Notes: generated from the letters alone by a model not told the origin. Counted from the stretch's first letter, positions 26,716 to 39,300 are shown. The stretch: DNA of 64,000 nucleotides from Planococcus citri (GCF_950023065.1 NC_088680.1:23238559-23302558), one strand, 5' to 3'. Made by a program: numbers and translations.

Positions 26716-27045
26716 AAGATCTCTTGACGTTGGCAAAACATTCTCAATTGAGGTGTGCTTTCTCAATAATTTTTTCAGAATCTACTCCCTACCTTAGTAA
26801 ACCGTATCCATAAAGAAAAATTTAAGTTAAGGACCTTCGACTATGACATTTTGACAAAACATTACATTTTAGATGCACTTTTAAAAATTAGTTTTCTCTT
26901 GATTGACTCCCAGTCCCATCCTCTCCTGTCCTCCCATCCTACACCCCCTGAAGCTTGTTTATAAGTTAAAATTCAAATATCTCAAATGACAAAACATCTC
27001 GTCAAATTGAATGAAGTCAACATGCTTTTTCACTCTGTTTTTTTT

Positions 27046-27127
27046 ACTGCTACCTTCTCTTCGCCCTTCTCCCCTTCTACAACTCTACTGCTACCTTCTC
27101 CTCGCCCTTCTCCCCTTCTACAACTCT
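27046..27127 (+). repeat. 41-bp tandem duplication
   Basis: ACTGCTACCTTCTCTTCGCC and the following 21 bases are repeated immediately, with a single T/C difference. The near-identity marks a recent event. The unit is pyrimidine rich. Confidence 0.9.
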
Positions 27128-27479
27128 AAAACATATTTATTCTCAAATTTCAAAGACCTCTAATAAACGACGTTCACTCATAATTGTATTTTCAAGATCA
27201 CCCCCCCTCCCCTTCTATCCAAAAAGCTGCTCAAACACATGAAAAATAATTCACAAAAATTGAAACTTAATTATTTTCCAATTTTTTTACTTCCCAGATT
27301 ACTCAACCCAACTCGAAGCTTCTTTCAAAAACTATGCACATAACCAAGGCACAAATCCATCTTTCAAAAATACAAAATCTCCTCCTCGAGTCAGCTGGCA
27401 ACACTGTTTCAAAGAGATGAATGCGGTCAACTGTTCATGAATTTCGAGAACTGAAGAAGAAAAAAACTAAAAACGTGAT

Positions 27480-29570
27480 GTTTCCAAATGATAGGCAGGT
27501 ATAAATCATGCGATCGAAGCAAAGAGCTGGCAAACAGAACGATACGTCATCATCATCACCGTTCGCGTCTATTTCGCGTATACGGCACTATTTTTATTGT
27601 TTTTTTTTCTTTTTGTTTCCAAGTGCGACTATATTACACTGTACTACAATTACTCGTATTATGGCAGTTATTATGGCCACAATTCGCGCCTTAGCGCGTT
27701 TAATCCAATATACGTGTGCGATTGTAATAACAACGTGATTTATCTCTTCTTCTCGCCGAATCGAGGTGTGTTTGGCAACATTGCTTCGTGTCTTGGTAAC
27801 AAAAATACAATATATACGACTGTACATTATCTTGGCCCGCGAACTGTATACAGTCAAAGAGATGCGGAAGACAATTCCATCATGTTTGAGGTGTAGGCTG
27901 AAGAGTGAAGACTGCGAAGACGTTTCGATAATGGTGAATTTTTTATTACCACTGTACGGTCAATGATCCATCCATGGGTTACTTACACTACATATAAATC
28001 ATTCTTGGGAAACAGTCGAGGATCGCAAAAAATATTTGGATCGGTGTAGCTATCACTTTTTGCCTGTTGTGTGAATCCCCAAAGGTTCCAAAGTTCATAA
28101 ACCTTCGAGTTCTGGTAAAAAAAATTTCAAAAGTCCTCAAAATTTCATAAAATTTGGAAAAAATATTATAAAATGAATTGAAAATCTTTCTGAGACCTGA
28201 AGAGAGGCAACATTCAAGTCTTTTTCAATTCTCTCACTCAAAATTTGACATTAGAACAAAATGTCTCATTTCTAAATTCAGAGAAACGTGGTATTTTCTC
28301 TTCAATTTCTTCTCAAAATCACCCCCCTCCCCAAACAGCTACGTAGATCCCCAGTCCAAAAAACACATCCACGTTAAAACAGGAAAAAAAGCTCAACTTC
28401 GAGTCGAGATATGATTTATCGAAATTCTCAATGGGTGGTTAGTGGTTACCTGGTTACTTGTATTTTCCCCTCCTCTTCCCCCTTCCACCACCAATTTCGC
28501 TTCACTTGGCCTAGAAATGATCCCCCAGGACTGGTTATCACGTTGAAAAAAACTAGCTCATTTCGAGGGATACCTCAAAAAATCAAACTGTGCTGGTCAC
28601 TGATAAAAAAGAAACCTATACTTGTAACAAAAAATACCGTATTCGCGATATCGAGCTGACTGGTCATTAAAATGATTCTATTTTCGAAAAAAATATAACA
28701 ACCTTGTTCGTAAAAAAAATTCTCAGAAAACGTACCCAGTAGTACCAATACCTACATATACAAATTCAAATACGAGTTTTCGCCAACTTATCTTCGAGCA
28801 TAATCTACAACGAATCTCTTTTCTATTCTACAATATATTGGGTCGTCCTCAAAAGGTCAAATTTCCGTCACTAGGTACACACAAGTAGGTAATTGCGCCG
28901 TTTAGTGGTTTTCTAATCGTATATGGTAGGTTTTCAAGGATTCGCACAATGGGTATTTATTTGTATGTACTTTTGTACAATACTTCTGCCATATTCCCTC
29001 TATCAGTTCCGAGAAAAATACGTTGTTTTCTTTATCACTTCCTCAATGGACATTTTTTTTACAAGTTCACAAAACGTTAAATGTATACGTAGGTCAGCAA
29101 TTCGATATGTTCGAACCATTACCTAGTCAAAGTACGATTTGCAAAATCATATATACCTACGTATTTTGGTAAAACGTTGAACGGTCGTATCCACGTCGAA
29201 TGAATCAAACCACTTATAGGTAGTATGCCTATTTGAGTTAATCAAAACCTATACATATACCTACGAGTACATAACGTTATAGAGTTAGAGAGGTACATGA
29301 TGTTGAATTAGGGATTTATAGGATGCATAAATAAGACAGGCGTATAATTCGTGTATTATTTCTTCTCTGTATCGAAATCTAATATAATTTACGCTCAATT
29401 GTTTCCACCTGTTTAAAAATTTCAATTATTGATTCGATATACTGCTATCTGAGAGAGGATATGATCACGATATAGGTATTCGATACGATACGGTATGGGT
29501 ATGGTTTGATTGTGAGATGAACGTTGGTATATAATATCCAATTTAATTCGATCAACGTACATACGAATAT
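27480..29570. other. No gene seen; CpG-retaining block at 27.5-27.9 kb
   Basis: The block 27480-27880 has CpG-rich motifs and open frames of up to 99 codons on both strands, none recognised. The remainder is AT-rich without supportable exons. Confidence 0.35.
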
Positions 29571-29576
29571 TTACTT

Positions 29577-30170
29577 TTTCTGATAGAGATTTTAACATTT
29601 GAAGATGGGGTGGAGGGTGAAAAAGCTGTTCATTTCTGATTCATCAAAAAAAATCGAAATCAGTAAAATTAACTCGAACTTAATTTTGTAATTTCTCTTC
29701 TGGAAAATTTTTATATTCATCCTGAATTTTTGAAATTTTTCCAAAAACGTTCAAGTGAATTTTGGCGGGAAAAAATTTGATTTCAGTCCATCGTCGACAT
29801 GTTTTTCAAACAGCAAACTGAATATTTATTGACTTTTCAAAACCAAATCTCGAAATTTTTAGCCAGTCTGGAGCCTCCTGGAAATTTTTTAATGTCATCC
29901 TGTATTTTTGAAATTAGTTAAAACACAAATTTAAGTGAATTTTGGCGGGAAAAATTTGATTTCCTTCTACTGTCAATCTACATATTATGTTAAAAATTTT
30001 CAAGAAGATGAAATCATTTTTGAAAATTCAAAACACAAATCACTTAAAGACCAACGAAATTTACCAAAGTGCTGAGTCAGAATTTCCTTAAATAAATAAT
30101 TTTTTATGTGATAGAAGGGTACATGAGAAGAGAAGGGAGAAGGGGTGGGGTAAATTTTCAGCAATTTTTA
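29577..30170 (+). repeat. Dispersed repeat, copy 2, with an internal duplicated insert
   Basis: Ends match copy 1 at 26455-26715. The extra middle carries two versions of GTGAATTTTGGCGGGAAAAA (about 29755 and 29936), each preceded by a CATCCTG(A/T)(A/T)TTTTTGAAAT block. It is therefore a tandem pair of about 180 bp inside the repeat. Confidence 0.75.
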
Positions 30171-31060
30171 TGCATTTTTTTAAAGCAAAGAAAAGAGGAA
30201 GAATCACATTTTTGGAATTTTCGATTTTTCTTTCTTCAAAAATCTACAAATTAGCTTTCAAACGAATTCACTTTTGCTTCTAAATTCGTTCAGGTCAACT
30301 ACTTTTAGCTACTCTGAAAAAAATTGTTGTGTACTTTGAGTTGAAAATCAGGAATTTCTGAAGACAAAATTGTATTTTCGCAAAAAAAGTAGCTATATTT
30401 AGGGCTATTTTTTTTCAATTTTCATTTTTTTTCTCATACCAAAACAGGGTCAAAAAAAATGTCTAGATCTAGAATTTCGAGCGAGACATTTTTCTGAAGT
30501 TGCCCCCCCTCCTCAGAATTCATGTTCGTACACTACGCCATGAAACAATTTTTCTTCCCTCAAAAATTAAACTGATGCGTTTAAAAATATTTGTGAATTT
30601 ATTTACAGTTGTCTCAAAAATGAAAGGAAACCTCACCCCTCAAAAAAACCTACCCCTCCTAAAAATTTATGAATTGCAAAAAAAATGATCAAATAAAATT
30701 TAAAATTTAAATTAGCTGATGACAAAAAATTAAAATCCATAGAAGTTGTACAGTTATGAATGATCTTTCTAATGAAAGAAAGTCACGTGTGCTTCATTTT
30801 CAAAGAAAATTTGTAGCAAAATGAAAATGTTACTGATTCAAAAACATCCAGATCACAAATTTTTCAAGAATTAAAAACTGTAACATCTTCCACTTCTTTT
30901 TCAGACTATTCATTCCTCTCAAGACAAATTCAAAGTAAACTAAAGTAACTGATAATTTAAGAGAAATTACCATTTCAAAAAGAAGTATCATTCTCAATTC
31001 TCAAATAAGGAGATTCATTTTTCTGAAATTACTATAGAATTTTATCATTTTCAAATGAAA

Positions 31061-31100
31061 TTTCTGTTGCTGTTTCTTTTCGTTGAAACAGCAACAGAAA
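31061..31100. other. Perfect 16-bp hairpin with 8-base loop
   Basis: TTTCTGTTGCTGTTTC (31061-31076) is the exact reverse complement of 31085-31100, separated by TTTTCGTT. It stands alone in AT-rich DNA with no gene beside it. It could be a MITE remnant or a chance palindrome; a structured RNA is only a possibility. Confidence 0.6.
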
Positions 31101-33093
31101 CAACGAATGACTTTATGATTGTGTTATCAAAACCTCACGAGATGACTTGAATCTAAATAAATCTATTTTTGTAGACGAATTCAGAATTATTAAAATTAAG
31201 CCTAAATTATAATCACCAATTTTTCAGTTTTTTGCTTTTCAAATTTTTCACATTTTAATTCAATTTTAATCAGCTCTTTTTCGCCCTTTTCTTTCAAAAA
31301 CTGCATGAATTTTCTTGACCAAAATCACACCAGAAATTCAACATTATTACATTTGCATCAAAATTACAACTTTTATAATGCCTTTCAGAGTAATTATAGA
31401 TTAAAATTTGTGATTTTAAAATTAATATCACGATTTCGTCACAATTTAAATTATATAAAATCACAATTATTACAAATATTTCAGAACCTTAATTATTATC
31501 TAATCATAATCAATTTTCAAGATATTTTGGCCTTTTCACGATTATCCAGACAACAAGTTTCATCTGTGGAATTCAGATCGATATCATTACCTATTTCTCA
31601 CAAAATTTCACTTCAAATCATCAACATAATAAATTTTCCAGGATTAAAAATCACAATAATTTTTCATATTTACTACGATCAAACTCTTGTGCTGATTTTT
31701 TCAATATTCCCAAATTAAAATCACGTTCCTATACTTCATTTCAATGAACTCCACTTCAGTATCACAATTTCCTCGAATCTTTCAAACTGATAAGTAGGTA
31801 CAGTATAACAATACCTTATTCATTTTCTTTTTTTTTGTAAAACTAAATCACAGTATTCTCCAACTTGATTTATTTTTATCAAGTCTGCCACACTTTTCAA
31901 AAACCATACCCACAGACTTCTTCTTCAATTACCAAGGCACCCTACAAATATTCTGAAGAATAAAAGTGATAATAAATAAATACTTATAAATAAGAGAAAG
32001 GGCTCGAAACTCTACACTAAAGAATAAAGTCTGAAGGAATTTCAAGGAATACATTAGACCATCATTAATTATTTCGCAGACACGTCAGTTGAATAAGTCT
32101 CTAACACAAAAGCATAGTTCTGTTTGTATTCGCGTATCTTTCTTCCACTCATAATCACAAATACATTTCTAGAAACTAAACTCGAAACCTCGAAACGAAA
32201 CATAGGTACAATGTAAAGAGAAAAAAAAATCACCAAAAACTTCAAAACTTGATAAAAACTTCTCCTCTTACTCCTCCTTCTTCCTTCCCCCCAAAAAAAA
32301 CAACACCCTGAATTTTACAAAGATCAGATTTGAGATAAACAAACAACAATTAAGTATAATTAAATCCGCCAACAAACACCACACACGAATCTGCGTATAA
32401 TTCTCCCATAGGCCGCACCGGTTCATACAATTACAAAGATACCTACAAAACAAGTAAACCTACAGCAAAATGAAACAAAGTGTGTTGAAAGAAAAACCAA
32501 GTCAAAACTTCATACACATCACGTACCTACAAATTACGAGCTAATGTACTGCAATTCATTAAATTTCGATTTACCATTAAAACGCAATAATACACTCGCC
32601 GGTGTTGGTCGTAGACAAGCTATTCTACTTAACCCTTTTTACAGCCATTTTTTTTTGTCTCATTGTCCATTAGATGACGCATCAATATTTCCGTCATTAA
32701 CCGAACCCACATAACGGTACTGGTTTTACAAATGGTGTTTAATTTTTTTCCAACACCTAAAGAATTTAGCTCGCGACGATTTACCTAACTTAATTCGCAT
32801 GCATAATGCGACAAAAATACATAGGTAGGTATCGTATCGATGCAACGTTGAAATAAAAATTTCAAGTGTTTGGCATTCGAACGGTTACTGGAATAATTCC
32901 AATGCCACGATAGCTAAACCTGACTCTTTTAAATAGTTGGATTCGATGGCCCATCATCAGAATTATGATTTGATCGAGGTAACGTATCAAGAGTCGATCA
33001 CTCTGACTTCCTATCTCTCCAGCTCGTTCTCTTCAACAAGTAGGTAACTCGCAACGTATTTCAATCCCACCTACCTACTAACTAAATAAACGA
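31101..33093. other. No gene seen between the hairpin and the ovo exon
   Basis: If the ovo reading is right this is the start of its first intron on the minus strand. It is AT-rich. The 137-codon plus-strand frame at 31305-31718 is compositionally biased (Ile/Asn/Phe/Leu) and unrecognised. Confidence 0.4.
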
Positions 33094-33125
33094 CTACCTA
33101 TGTAAAAAATAATACACAAACTCAC

Positions 33126-33291
33126 CAGAATTCTTTGGTATAATCAAAGACAAAGGCTGTTCGTATAACGAAGTGACCGACGATGGAAACGAAGCTTCAA
33201 CTTGATCGGCTCTCTGTTTCAAAGCTTGTGTTTCTGCTAGCTTTAGCTGCTGCTGTTGCAGACGATCCTTGATCAAAAATATTTTCGGCAT
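33126..33291 (-). CDS. ovo: First coding exon of Ovo/Shavenbaby zinc-finger transcription factor (partial gene)
   Basis: The minus strand starts with ATG (complement of 33289-33291) and encodes MPKIFLIKDRLQQQQLKLAE followed by about 35 more residues. From memory, insect Ovo/Shavenbaby begins with a near-identical block (MPKIFLIKNRLHQQQ). A second block here, EQPLSL at residues 44-49, also has a Drosophila counterpart (QPLSL). The exon ends after 55 codons plus one base at CTG|GTGAGT (donor GT at 33125-33124), so the intron is phase 1. Ovo is a nuclear C2H2 factor in epidermal and germline development. In Drosophila this extreme N-terminus is where Ubr3 binds when Pri peptides trigger proteasomal trimming of Shavenbaby. 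No zinc-finger exon was recognised in this window, so the rest of the gene probably lies beyond position 1. The odd residues are only substitutions such as Asn to Asp at residue 9. Confidence 0.8.
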
Positions 33292-33729
33292 GATTTAGCC
33301 TAGCACATATTTTACCGCAACACACACAAAATTATTAATTATTTACACGTTCCAATAATATTACGAACAGAAAAAAGTCACACTGCACAGCTTTGTACTT
33401 AGGTTTAAAAAAGTTATCTTTATTAAAAAGTATCATAAAAACGAATCACTTTCTAAACAAAACACCATCATGTAGCAAATCGAACGATTAACGATCGCGA
33501 AAATATTCACATCGTTGTAATTTCATCGATACAAAATGAAAAATTATTTTAACGAATCGATTTCAAAAATATTACTAAAATGGGAAAACCAAAAAAAAAA
33601 ACACTCGAAATCGATGCAAAAAAACCAAAACAAAAATTATATATGTACAACGAAGAGAACTCCAACAACCGCGAACTCGCGTCTGAATTACAGTTATTAT
33701 AACGAAGAACCACACGAGAAAAGATTTGT

Positions 33730-33935
33730 ATGCAGCAACGTATAGAGCGCTGGGCAGGTAAACCGTTGTTCAGAAGACCTTCAACAACAGGTTGCTGGGA
33801 GAAGGTTCACAGAGGGAGTTCGGGTACCGAGCAGGGCATCGAGTGGGGGCGGGTAGGGTATGAAATACCATTGTCAAGATCACGGTTAGGTAGACCGGCT
33901 CGGGGTCATATAATTCTACGCATGCGCAATTCCCT
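33730..33935 (-). promoter_or_regulatory. CpG-rich candidate promoter/5' region upstream of the ovo exon
   Basis: This stretch is far richer in G, C and CpG than its surroundings and lies 0.4-0.6 kb upstream of the minus-strand ovo start codon. It contains ACGCATGCGCAA near 33918-33929, close to the NRF1/Ewg palindrome. No TATA element or initiator could be assigned. Calling it a promoter is inference from composition and position. Confidence 0.35.
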
Positions 33936-34084
33936 GGATAGAAAGACATCGAACCTTGTTCTCTTTACTTTCAGAAATACCGTTTTACTTTATATTTTTT
34001 TGTCCAAGTCAGTCGTAATATCTAGGGAAAGCAACTACACAGAGGCTACCTCTACTTGAGCTGTATAGCTCCTCAGCAGTTTTC

Positions 34085-34570
34085 ACGGGAAAATTCCTTT
34101 TTCAAGGCAGGATATTTTTGACAAATGTTTAAAAAATGTATAACACACGAAAGATAACAAAATTATGGAGTCCTCGAGATTAGATTTTGAGAACAAATTG
34201 AATTTCTTTCTTTGCCCATCTCTCGCGGTTCAACTCTCTATCATTTCCTACTTACAACCTTTTTCTTCAAAGTAGTCTTCAGTTGGACATTTTTTTTTCA
34301 AGGCACTATACCTTTTGCAGGATCCTGAAAAATTTTATACCACTGGAAAAAACGAAGATAAAAGTTTCTTCATTACGGTATAAAAAAAATGATGGAGACC
34401 TCGAGATGGAATTTGAGAAAAAAATTGAATTTCTGGCTTTTGCTTCTAAGCAGTTTCCAGCTGAAAAAATCCTCTTTTCAGTACCATCTCTTTTGCGGAT
34501 CTTGAAAAAAATTATACTAATGGAAAGAGGATAACATGTCCTTTCGTTTGTAAAAAAAATAATTGGAATC
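34085..34570. repeat. About three imperfect units of roughly 190 bp
   Basis: CTTTTGC(A/-)GGATC(C/T)TGAAAAA followed by ATTATAC and CTGGAAA-like blocks occur at about 34312 and 34492, with a weaker version at about 34105. Each is followed by a GGAGTCCTCGAGAT or GGAGACCTCGAGAT-like block. The array abuts the inverted repeat at 34603. Confidence 0.6.
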
Positions 34571-34905
34571 CTCCGGATGAATTTTGAGGAAAAATTAATT
34601 TTGGGTCATTCCATGCCAAATCGGCGGATTTTTGCACGAAGAGTCTTCGATTTTTTTCAAAATCAGATTATGTGTGGAGGTCATCAAACGATGACGAATG
34701 ACGTGAACCGGACATTTTTTCGATTGTTTTTTGGCGGAGCTGTGGGGCTTCAAAGCTCTCCAAAATGGCTGAAAATGGAAAATTTCAGTTGCAAGAGTGA
34801 AACATCTTGAAAAAAATTTCACCTTGTGTTTTAAAACAAAAGCAGAAACCTAAAAAATTAATATTTTTGCATTTTTGAAATATTTCACCAATGTCGGAGG
34901 GCCCG

Positions 34906-37503
34906 CATAAGGATCACCTGCACCCCCTGCCCGGGAAAAAATGGGACAGATCTAATTGTATCTGATCATATCTAATGTGATCAAATTAGATCTAAAAATT
35001 GATCAACATAGATCAGATTTGATAAAATTATATCTGAATGTTGAACATCTTAGATATAAATTTGTCCCATTATATCTGGTCAGATCTATGAAGATCCAGT
35101 TGGATCTAAAATGTTTGAATAGTATTTCTTACAAACATATCTATTCAGATCAGATTTGATCAAATTATATCTGAATTGATCTCATTATATCCGGTCAGAT
35201 CTATGAAGATTCAGTTGGATCTAAAATGTTTGAATCATATTTCTTGTGGACATATCTATTCAGATCAGATTTGATCAAATTATGTCTGAATAGATCTCAT
35301 TATATGTGGTTAGATCTAATGAAGACCCAGTTGGATCTAAAATGTTTGAAACACATTTCTTTCAAACATGTCTGTTCAGATCAAATTTGATAAAATTATA
35401 TCTGAATGGATCTCATTATATCTGGTTAGATCTATGAAGATCAAGTTTGATCTAAAATGCTCGAAAAGTGTGTCGTTTTGGTTACTCGCAGATAAAGTCT
35501 TGAGCAGAATCCTATATAGGGTTCAAGGCTCGAACTTCCTAATTAACTTTTCATGGTTCAAGTAAAATTGATCAAGTAAAACATTTCTGTTGAAAATTAC
35601 AATTTTCATCATTGTTATTTGATCTACTCATGTTTTGGAGACAAACTACATATTAAAGGGCGATGATCCAATGAAATTGGACAAAAACACATCTATGTAA
35701 ATGAATAAAACTTAAAATTGACCAATAACATGGTTAGATCTAACTAGATATAGAAAATGTCTCTATCTAGATAGATCTAACTGGATATAATTAGATCAAA
35801 TTATATACAGTTAGATCTATCTAGATAGGGACATTTTCTTTATCTAGTTAGATCTAACCCTTTCATATATAATTAGATCTAATCCATTTTTTCCCGGGTG
35901 CCAATCCTCCGGGGCAACTTTTTTATTTCTAGCCATTGTCCTTTAAAAAAAAGTGGCCCTACTTACAAAATGATGACCATTTTGATTGACAGGTCAGCCG
36001 AAATCGCAGATTTTGCGTTCCAACATAAGACTTTGCTCAACATTTTTTAAAACGTACAAGCATAGATCAAAAGATTAGGCAAAAATTCATCGCCTATCAA
36101 AATTTCAAGAACTAAAGTGCCGTTTTCGATTTTTGGTGAATTTTTGAAAATCAAATTTAGTCCAAAAATGAGGGAAAAAATCAAAATTTTAGCAAATTGA
36201 CTAAGAAATCTGAAATTTGGGATATACCCTTTTTCGACATGCCAAATCGATTGGAAACCGCTTCAACCCGTTTTGAGCAGTTCTGGAGCCTCCAGCAGAT
36301 TTTTGAAACTCAAAATTCCCACAAAATTTCATCAAACGGAGATGGAAAGCCGAAATTTACTCTGCAAACTAATTTCAATACGCTACGAAGTCAACTGCAG
36401 GTGGATTTCAAGTCTTTTTGGAGCCTCCAGCAACTTTTTGAAAATTACTGGAGCCTCCAGTCGATTTATTAAACTTTCTTCAAAATTTCATCCAACGGAG
36501 ATGGAAAGCCGAAATTTACTTCGCAAACTAATTTCAATACGACATGAAGTCGACTACATGGTGGTTTCAAATAGTTTCGAAGCTTCTAGCTACATTTTAA
36601 ATTTCAATATTCCAAAAAAAACGCCATTAGTCGACTTCGTAGCGTATTGAAATATTAGTTTGCAGAATGAATTTCGGCTCTCCATCAACATTTTGATGAA
36701 ATTTTGGGAGACTTCAAGTTTCAAAAATCTACTGAAGGTTCCAGTAATTTTCAAAAAGCCGCTGGTGGCTCCAAAACGACTTGAAATCCGCCTGCAGTTG
36801 GCTTCGTGGCGTATTGAAATTAGTTTGCAGATTAAATTTCGGCTTCCCAACTCCATTTCATAAAATGTTGTGGGAATTTCAAATTTAAAAAAATCTGGTG
36901 GAGACTCCAGTAATTTTCAAAAAGTCGCTGGAGGCTCCGAAATGACTTGAACCCGCCTGAAGTCGTCTTCAGAGGGTGTCAAACTTGGAGTGCACAGTAA
37001 ATTTCGGCTTTTCATCTCCGTTTGATGAAATTTTGTAGGAATTTTAAGTTTCAAAAATCTGCTGGAGGCTCCAGAACTGCCCAAAACGGGCTGAAGCGGT
37101 TTCCAATCGATTTGGCATGTCGAAAATAGGGTATATCCCAAATTTCAGCTTTCTTGGTCAATTCGGTAACATTTTGATTTTTTCCCTCATTTTTGGCCTA
37201 AAGATTTTCAAAAATTCACCAAAAATCGAAAAAGACACTATAGCACTTGAAAGTTTGACAGGTGATGAATTTTTGCCTGATCTTTTGATCTACGTTTGTA
37301 CGGTTTAAAAAATTTCGTGCAAGTCCTATGTTGGATCGCAAAATCTGCGATTTCGGCTGACCTGTCAATCAAAATGACCGCCATTTTGTAAGTAGGGCCA
37401 ATTTTTTTTTGAGGATAAGGGTTAGAAATGTTCCTTAGGACTCCCCCTTTAAGAAAAAGTTGCCCTGAAGGATCGGCAGAAGGGTGCAGGTGATCCTTAT
37501 CCA
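34906..37503. mobile_element. Palindromic fold-back element carrying a nested insertion
   Basis: The left end ATAAGGATCACCTGCACCCC is mirrored by GGGTGCAGGTGATCCTTAT ending near 37500. Further in, CTACTTACAAAATG and TTGACAGGTCAGCCGAAATC are mirrored by GATTTCGGCTGACCTGTCAA and CATTTTGTAAGTAG. The centre is near 36.68 kb. The interior has units of about 130 bp with CTGGAGNCTCCAG cores at 36283, 36448 and 37062. The left arm is split by the element at 34930-35898. Frames of 60-125 codons inside are mirror images of one another and not genes. Confidence 0.85.
34930..35898. mobile_element. Nested 969-bp inverted-repeat element made of AGATCT-rich 115-bp tandem repeats
   Basis: The left end CCCGGGAAAAAATGGGACAG continues ATCTAATTGTAT. 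The reverse complement of the right end is CCCGGGAAAAAATGGATTAG then ATCTAATTATAT. Inside, CAGATCTATGAAGAT-type landmarks at 35081, 35196, 35311 and 35427 give a 115-116 bp period over about four units. A second zone (about 35730-35880) is itself a palindrome around CTATCTAGATAGATCTAACT. The host fold-back sequence resumes on both sides, which shows a later insertion. There is no coding capacity. Confidence 0.85.
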
Positions 37504-38739
37504 CCCCCCGACTTCACTTGACCGAAAATTTGTGACTACTTGTTTCAACTTTAGGACCCCCATGCTTCGGCTACAAAATGATTCCTCAGTGTTCAAATTT
37601 GGTTCAAAAACTTGGGCTCCAGAATTTTTTCTTTGATTTTAAAATGCTCTTCGCCTCAACGAGAGCTCTAATTTGATATTTTTACATACAAGCTTTCTAC
37701 GGTGAAAAAATAATGTAGACAGGAAGATCCGAAATTGGCATTTTGAGACAATTTTTGAAATCTTTCAATGTTCGTGTCAAGTAAAGAGAAAACTATTGAA
37801 CTGATATGAGTTCAATTTTGTACAATCATGTAAATTAGCGTCTTATTTCGAAATATAATGTCATCTTTCAAAAAAAATTATTTTCGACCTCCTTTTTCTT
37901 ACTTTGAAAATTTTTTTCCTTCTGAAACCCCCCCCCATGAAAATTTTTCGTTTTACGATAGAAAAGGGTCATTTACATCATAATTGCTATTACTGTGCAA
38001 ATTCTCAAACAAATCGGCCGGTTTACCTATTTGTAGAGGCTGCAGCCTTGTCAACGAAAATTTCAGCATGAAAATTCATCGTCAATTCGTTGACAAATTG
38101 CGAGGGAGGGAAATTTTGTTCAAATGTTCGTCTACCTACACATTGGTAAAATATCTCAAAAATGCAAAAATTTTCATTTTTTAGGTTTTTGATGGTATCT
38201 ATTTTTGCAATAAGTTCCAAATTTGTATTTTTTTTTCTCTGAAATGAAAAAAAAAATGCCAGTCCAATTTTTTGATGTGTTATTCCACATAAAAAGGACT
38301 ATAACTGAGAATTTAAGTTTTTAAATCGATTTTTTCTAAGTTTTCGAAAGTGGCAACACTGATTTTGACATCACTCATCAATTACCCTCTCAAAGTACTG
38401 CAATTTGAAAAAAAAATCAAAATTGTATACCACGCACAACCGAAGCAAATTTGCAACTGAAATTTTTCATTTTCGGCCATTTTGAAAAACTTTGAAGCCC
38501 CACAGCTCCGCCAAAAAAAAAAAAATCGAAAAAATGTCCGGCTTGCGTCATTCGTTATCGTTTGATGATCTCTACACATGATCTGATTTTGAAAAAAATC
38601 GAAGACCCTCGTGCAAAAATCCGCCGATTTGGCATGGAATGACCCTTCTTTATTCAAATTCATCTGCATCTCCTCCCGAAATAACGTACCGAAAGGAAAT
38701 ACAAATAATATAAACAATACATATACAGCTTTTTGCTCC

Positions 38740-39300
38740 TGTGATGACAGTCCTCCCGAGGAGCTACCAACTCTTCATGCTCTGCGGCTTCGCTCTATGT
38801 CGATGGTAACTTGCTTGTGCAACCACAGAGTCGCAGAGATTCCAACATGGCAGCTTGTTCGTCTTCGGCATCGGCTCACGCTGCTCGGAAAATACACCAG
38901 CTAGTACTCGTAGTTATCCATTCCAACATTCTGCGAGCTGTGTAGGTACGGGTACAACTTGCTATTGTACAGAGAAAGATACGCAACAAGCATTACCATT
39001 AGTTACACTTTATTTCATTGTATCTGACTTCGCAGAGTTCCTACTCCTGTAGGTATAGGTACTCGTATATTGTAGTACCTTGTATTGTAATAGTGGTATA
39101 CATCGCATCAGCTCGACTTACCTACCGAAGTTTTTCTCTTCCAAGCACCGCGGCATCGCCGACGACGTCGATCGACACAACACACACAACCATTACCGTA
39201 GTTTTTTTACACTTCTTATTTCCTTTACGTCAGCTCTTATGATCGTTCCGCCATTTTATTTCCTCATTTCACCGTCGTCGTCGATCTGTGTATAATCGCA
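38740..39300. promoter_or_regulatory. CpG-richer block, possible promoter or UTR
   Basis: The composition shifts sharply from A/T runs to mixed sequence with CpGs (for example CGCCGACGACGTCGATCG near 39156). Frames of 65-97 codons overlap on the plus strand without a recognised domain. It resembles the blocks at 14.6 and 53.0 kb. Function is a guess from composition. Confidence 0.25.

Larger units (their letters stand above)
34603..38645. mobile_element. Composite region bounded by about 200-bp inverted repeats
   Basis: The left arm (34603-34800) starts GGGTCATTCCATGCCAAATC and includes GGCGGAGCTGTGGGGCTTCA. The right arm (38450-38645) is its reverse complement with scattered differences and a longer A run. 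Between them lie a palindromic fold-back element, its nested insert, and about 900 bases of unassigned DNA (37505-38440). Whether the arms are the ends of one transposon or two inverted copies of a solo repeat is open. Confidence 0.6.

Noticed and set aside
31305..31718. 137-codon plus-strand frame
   Set aside because: Composition is dominated by Ile, Asn, Phe and Leu from AT-rich DNA, and no domain is visible.
34956..35159. Open frame inside the AGATCT-rich element
   Set aside because: It follows the 115-bp tandem repeat and has no relation to known transposases.
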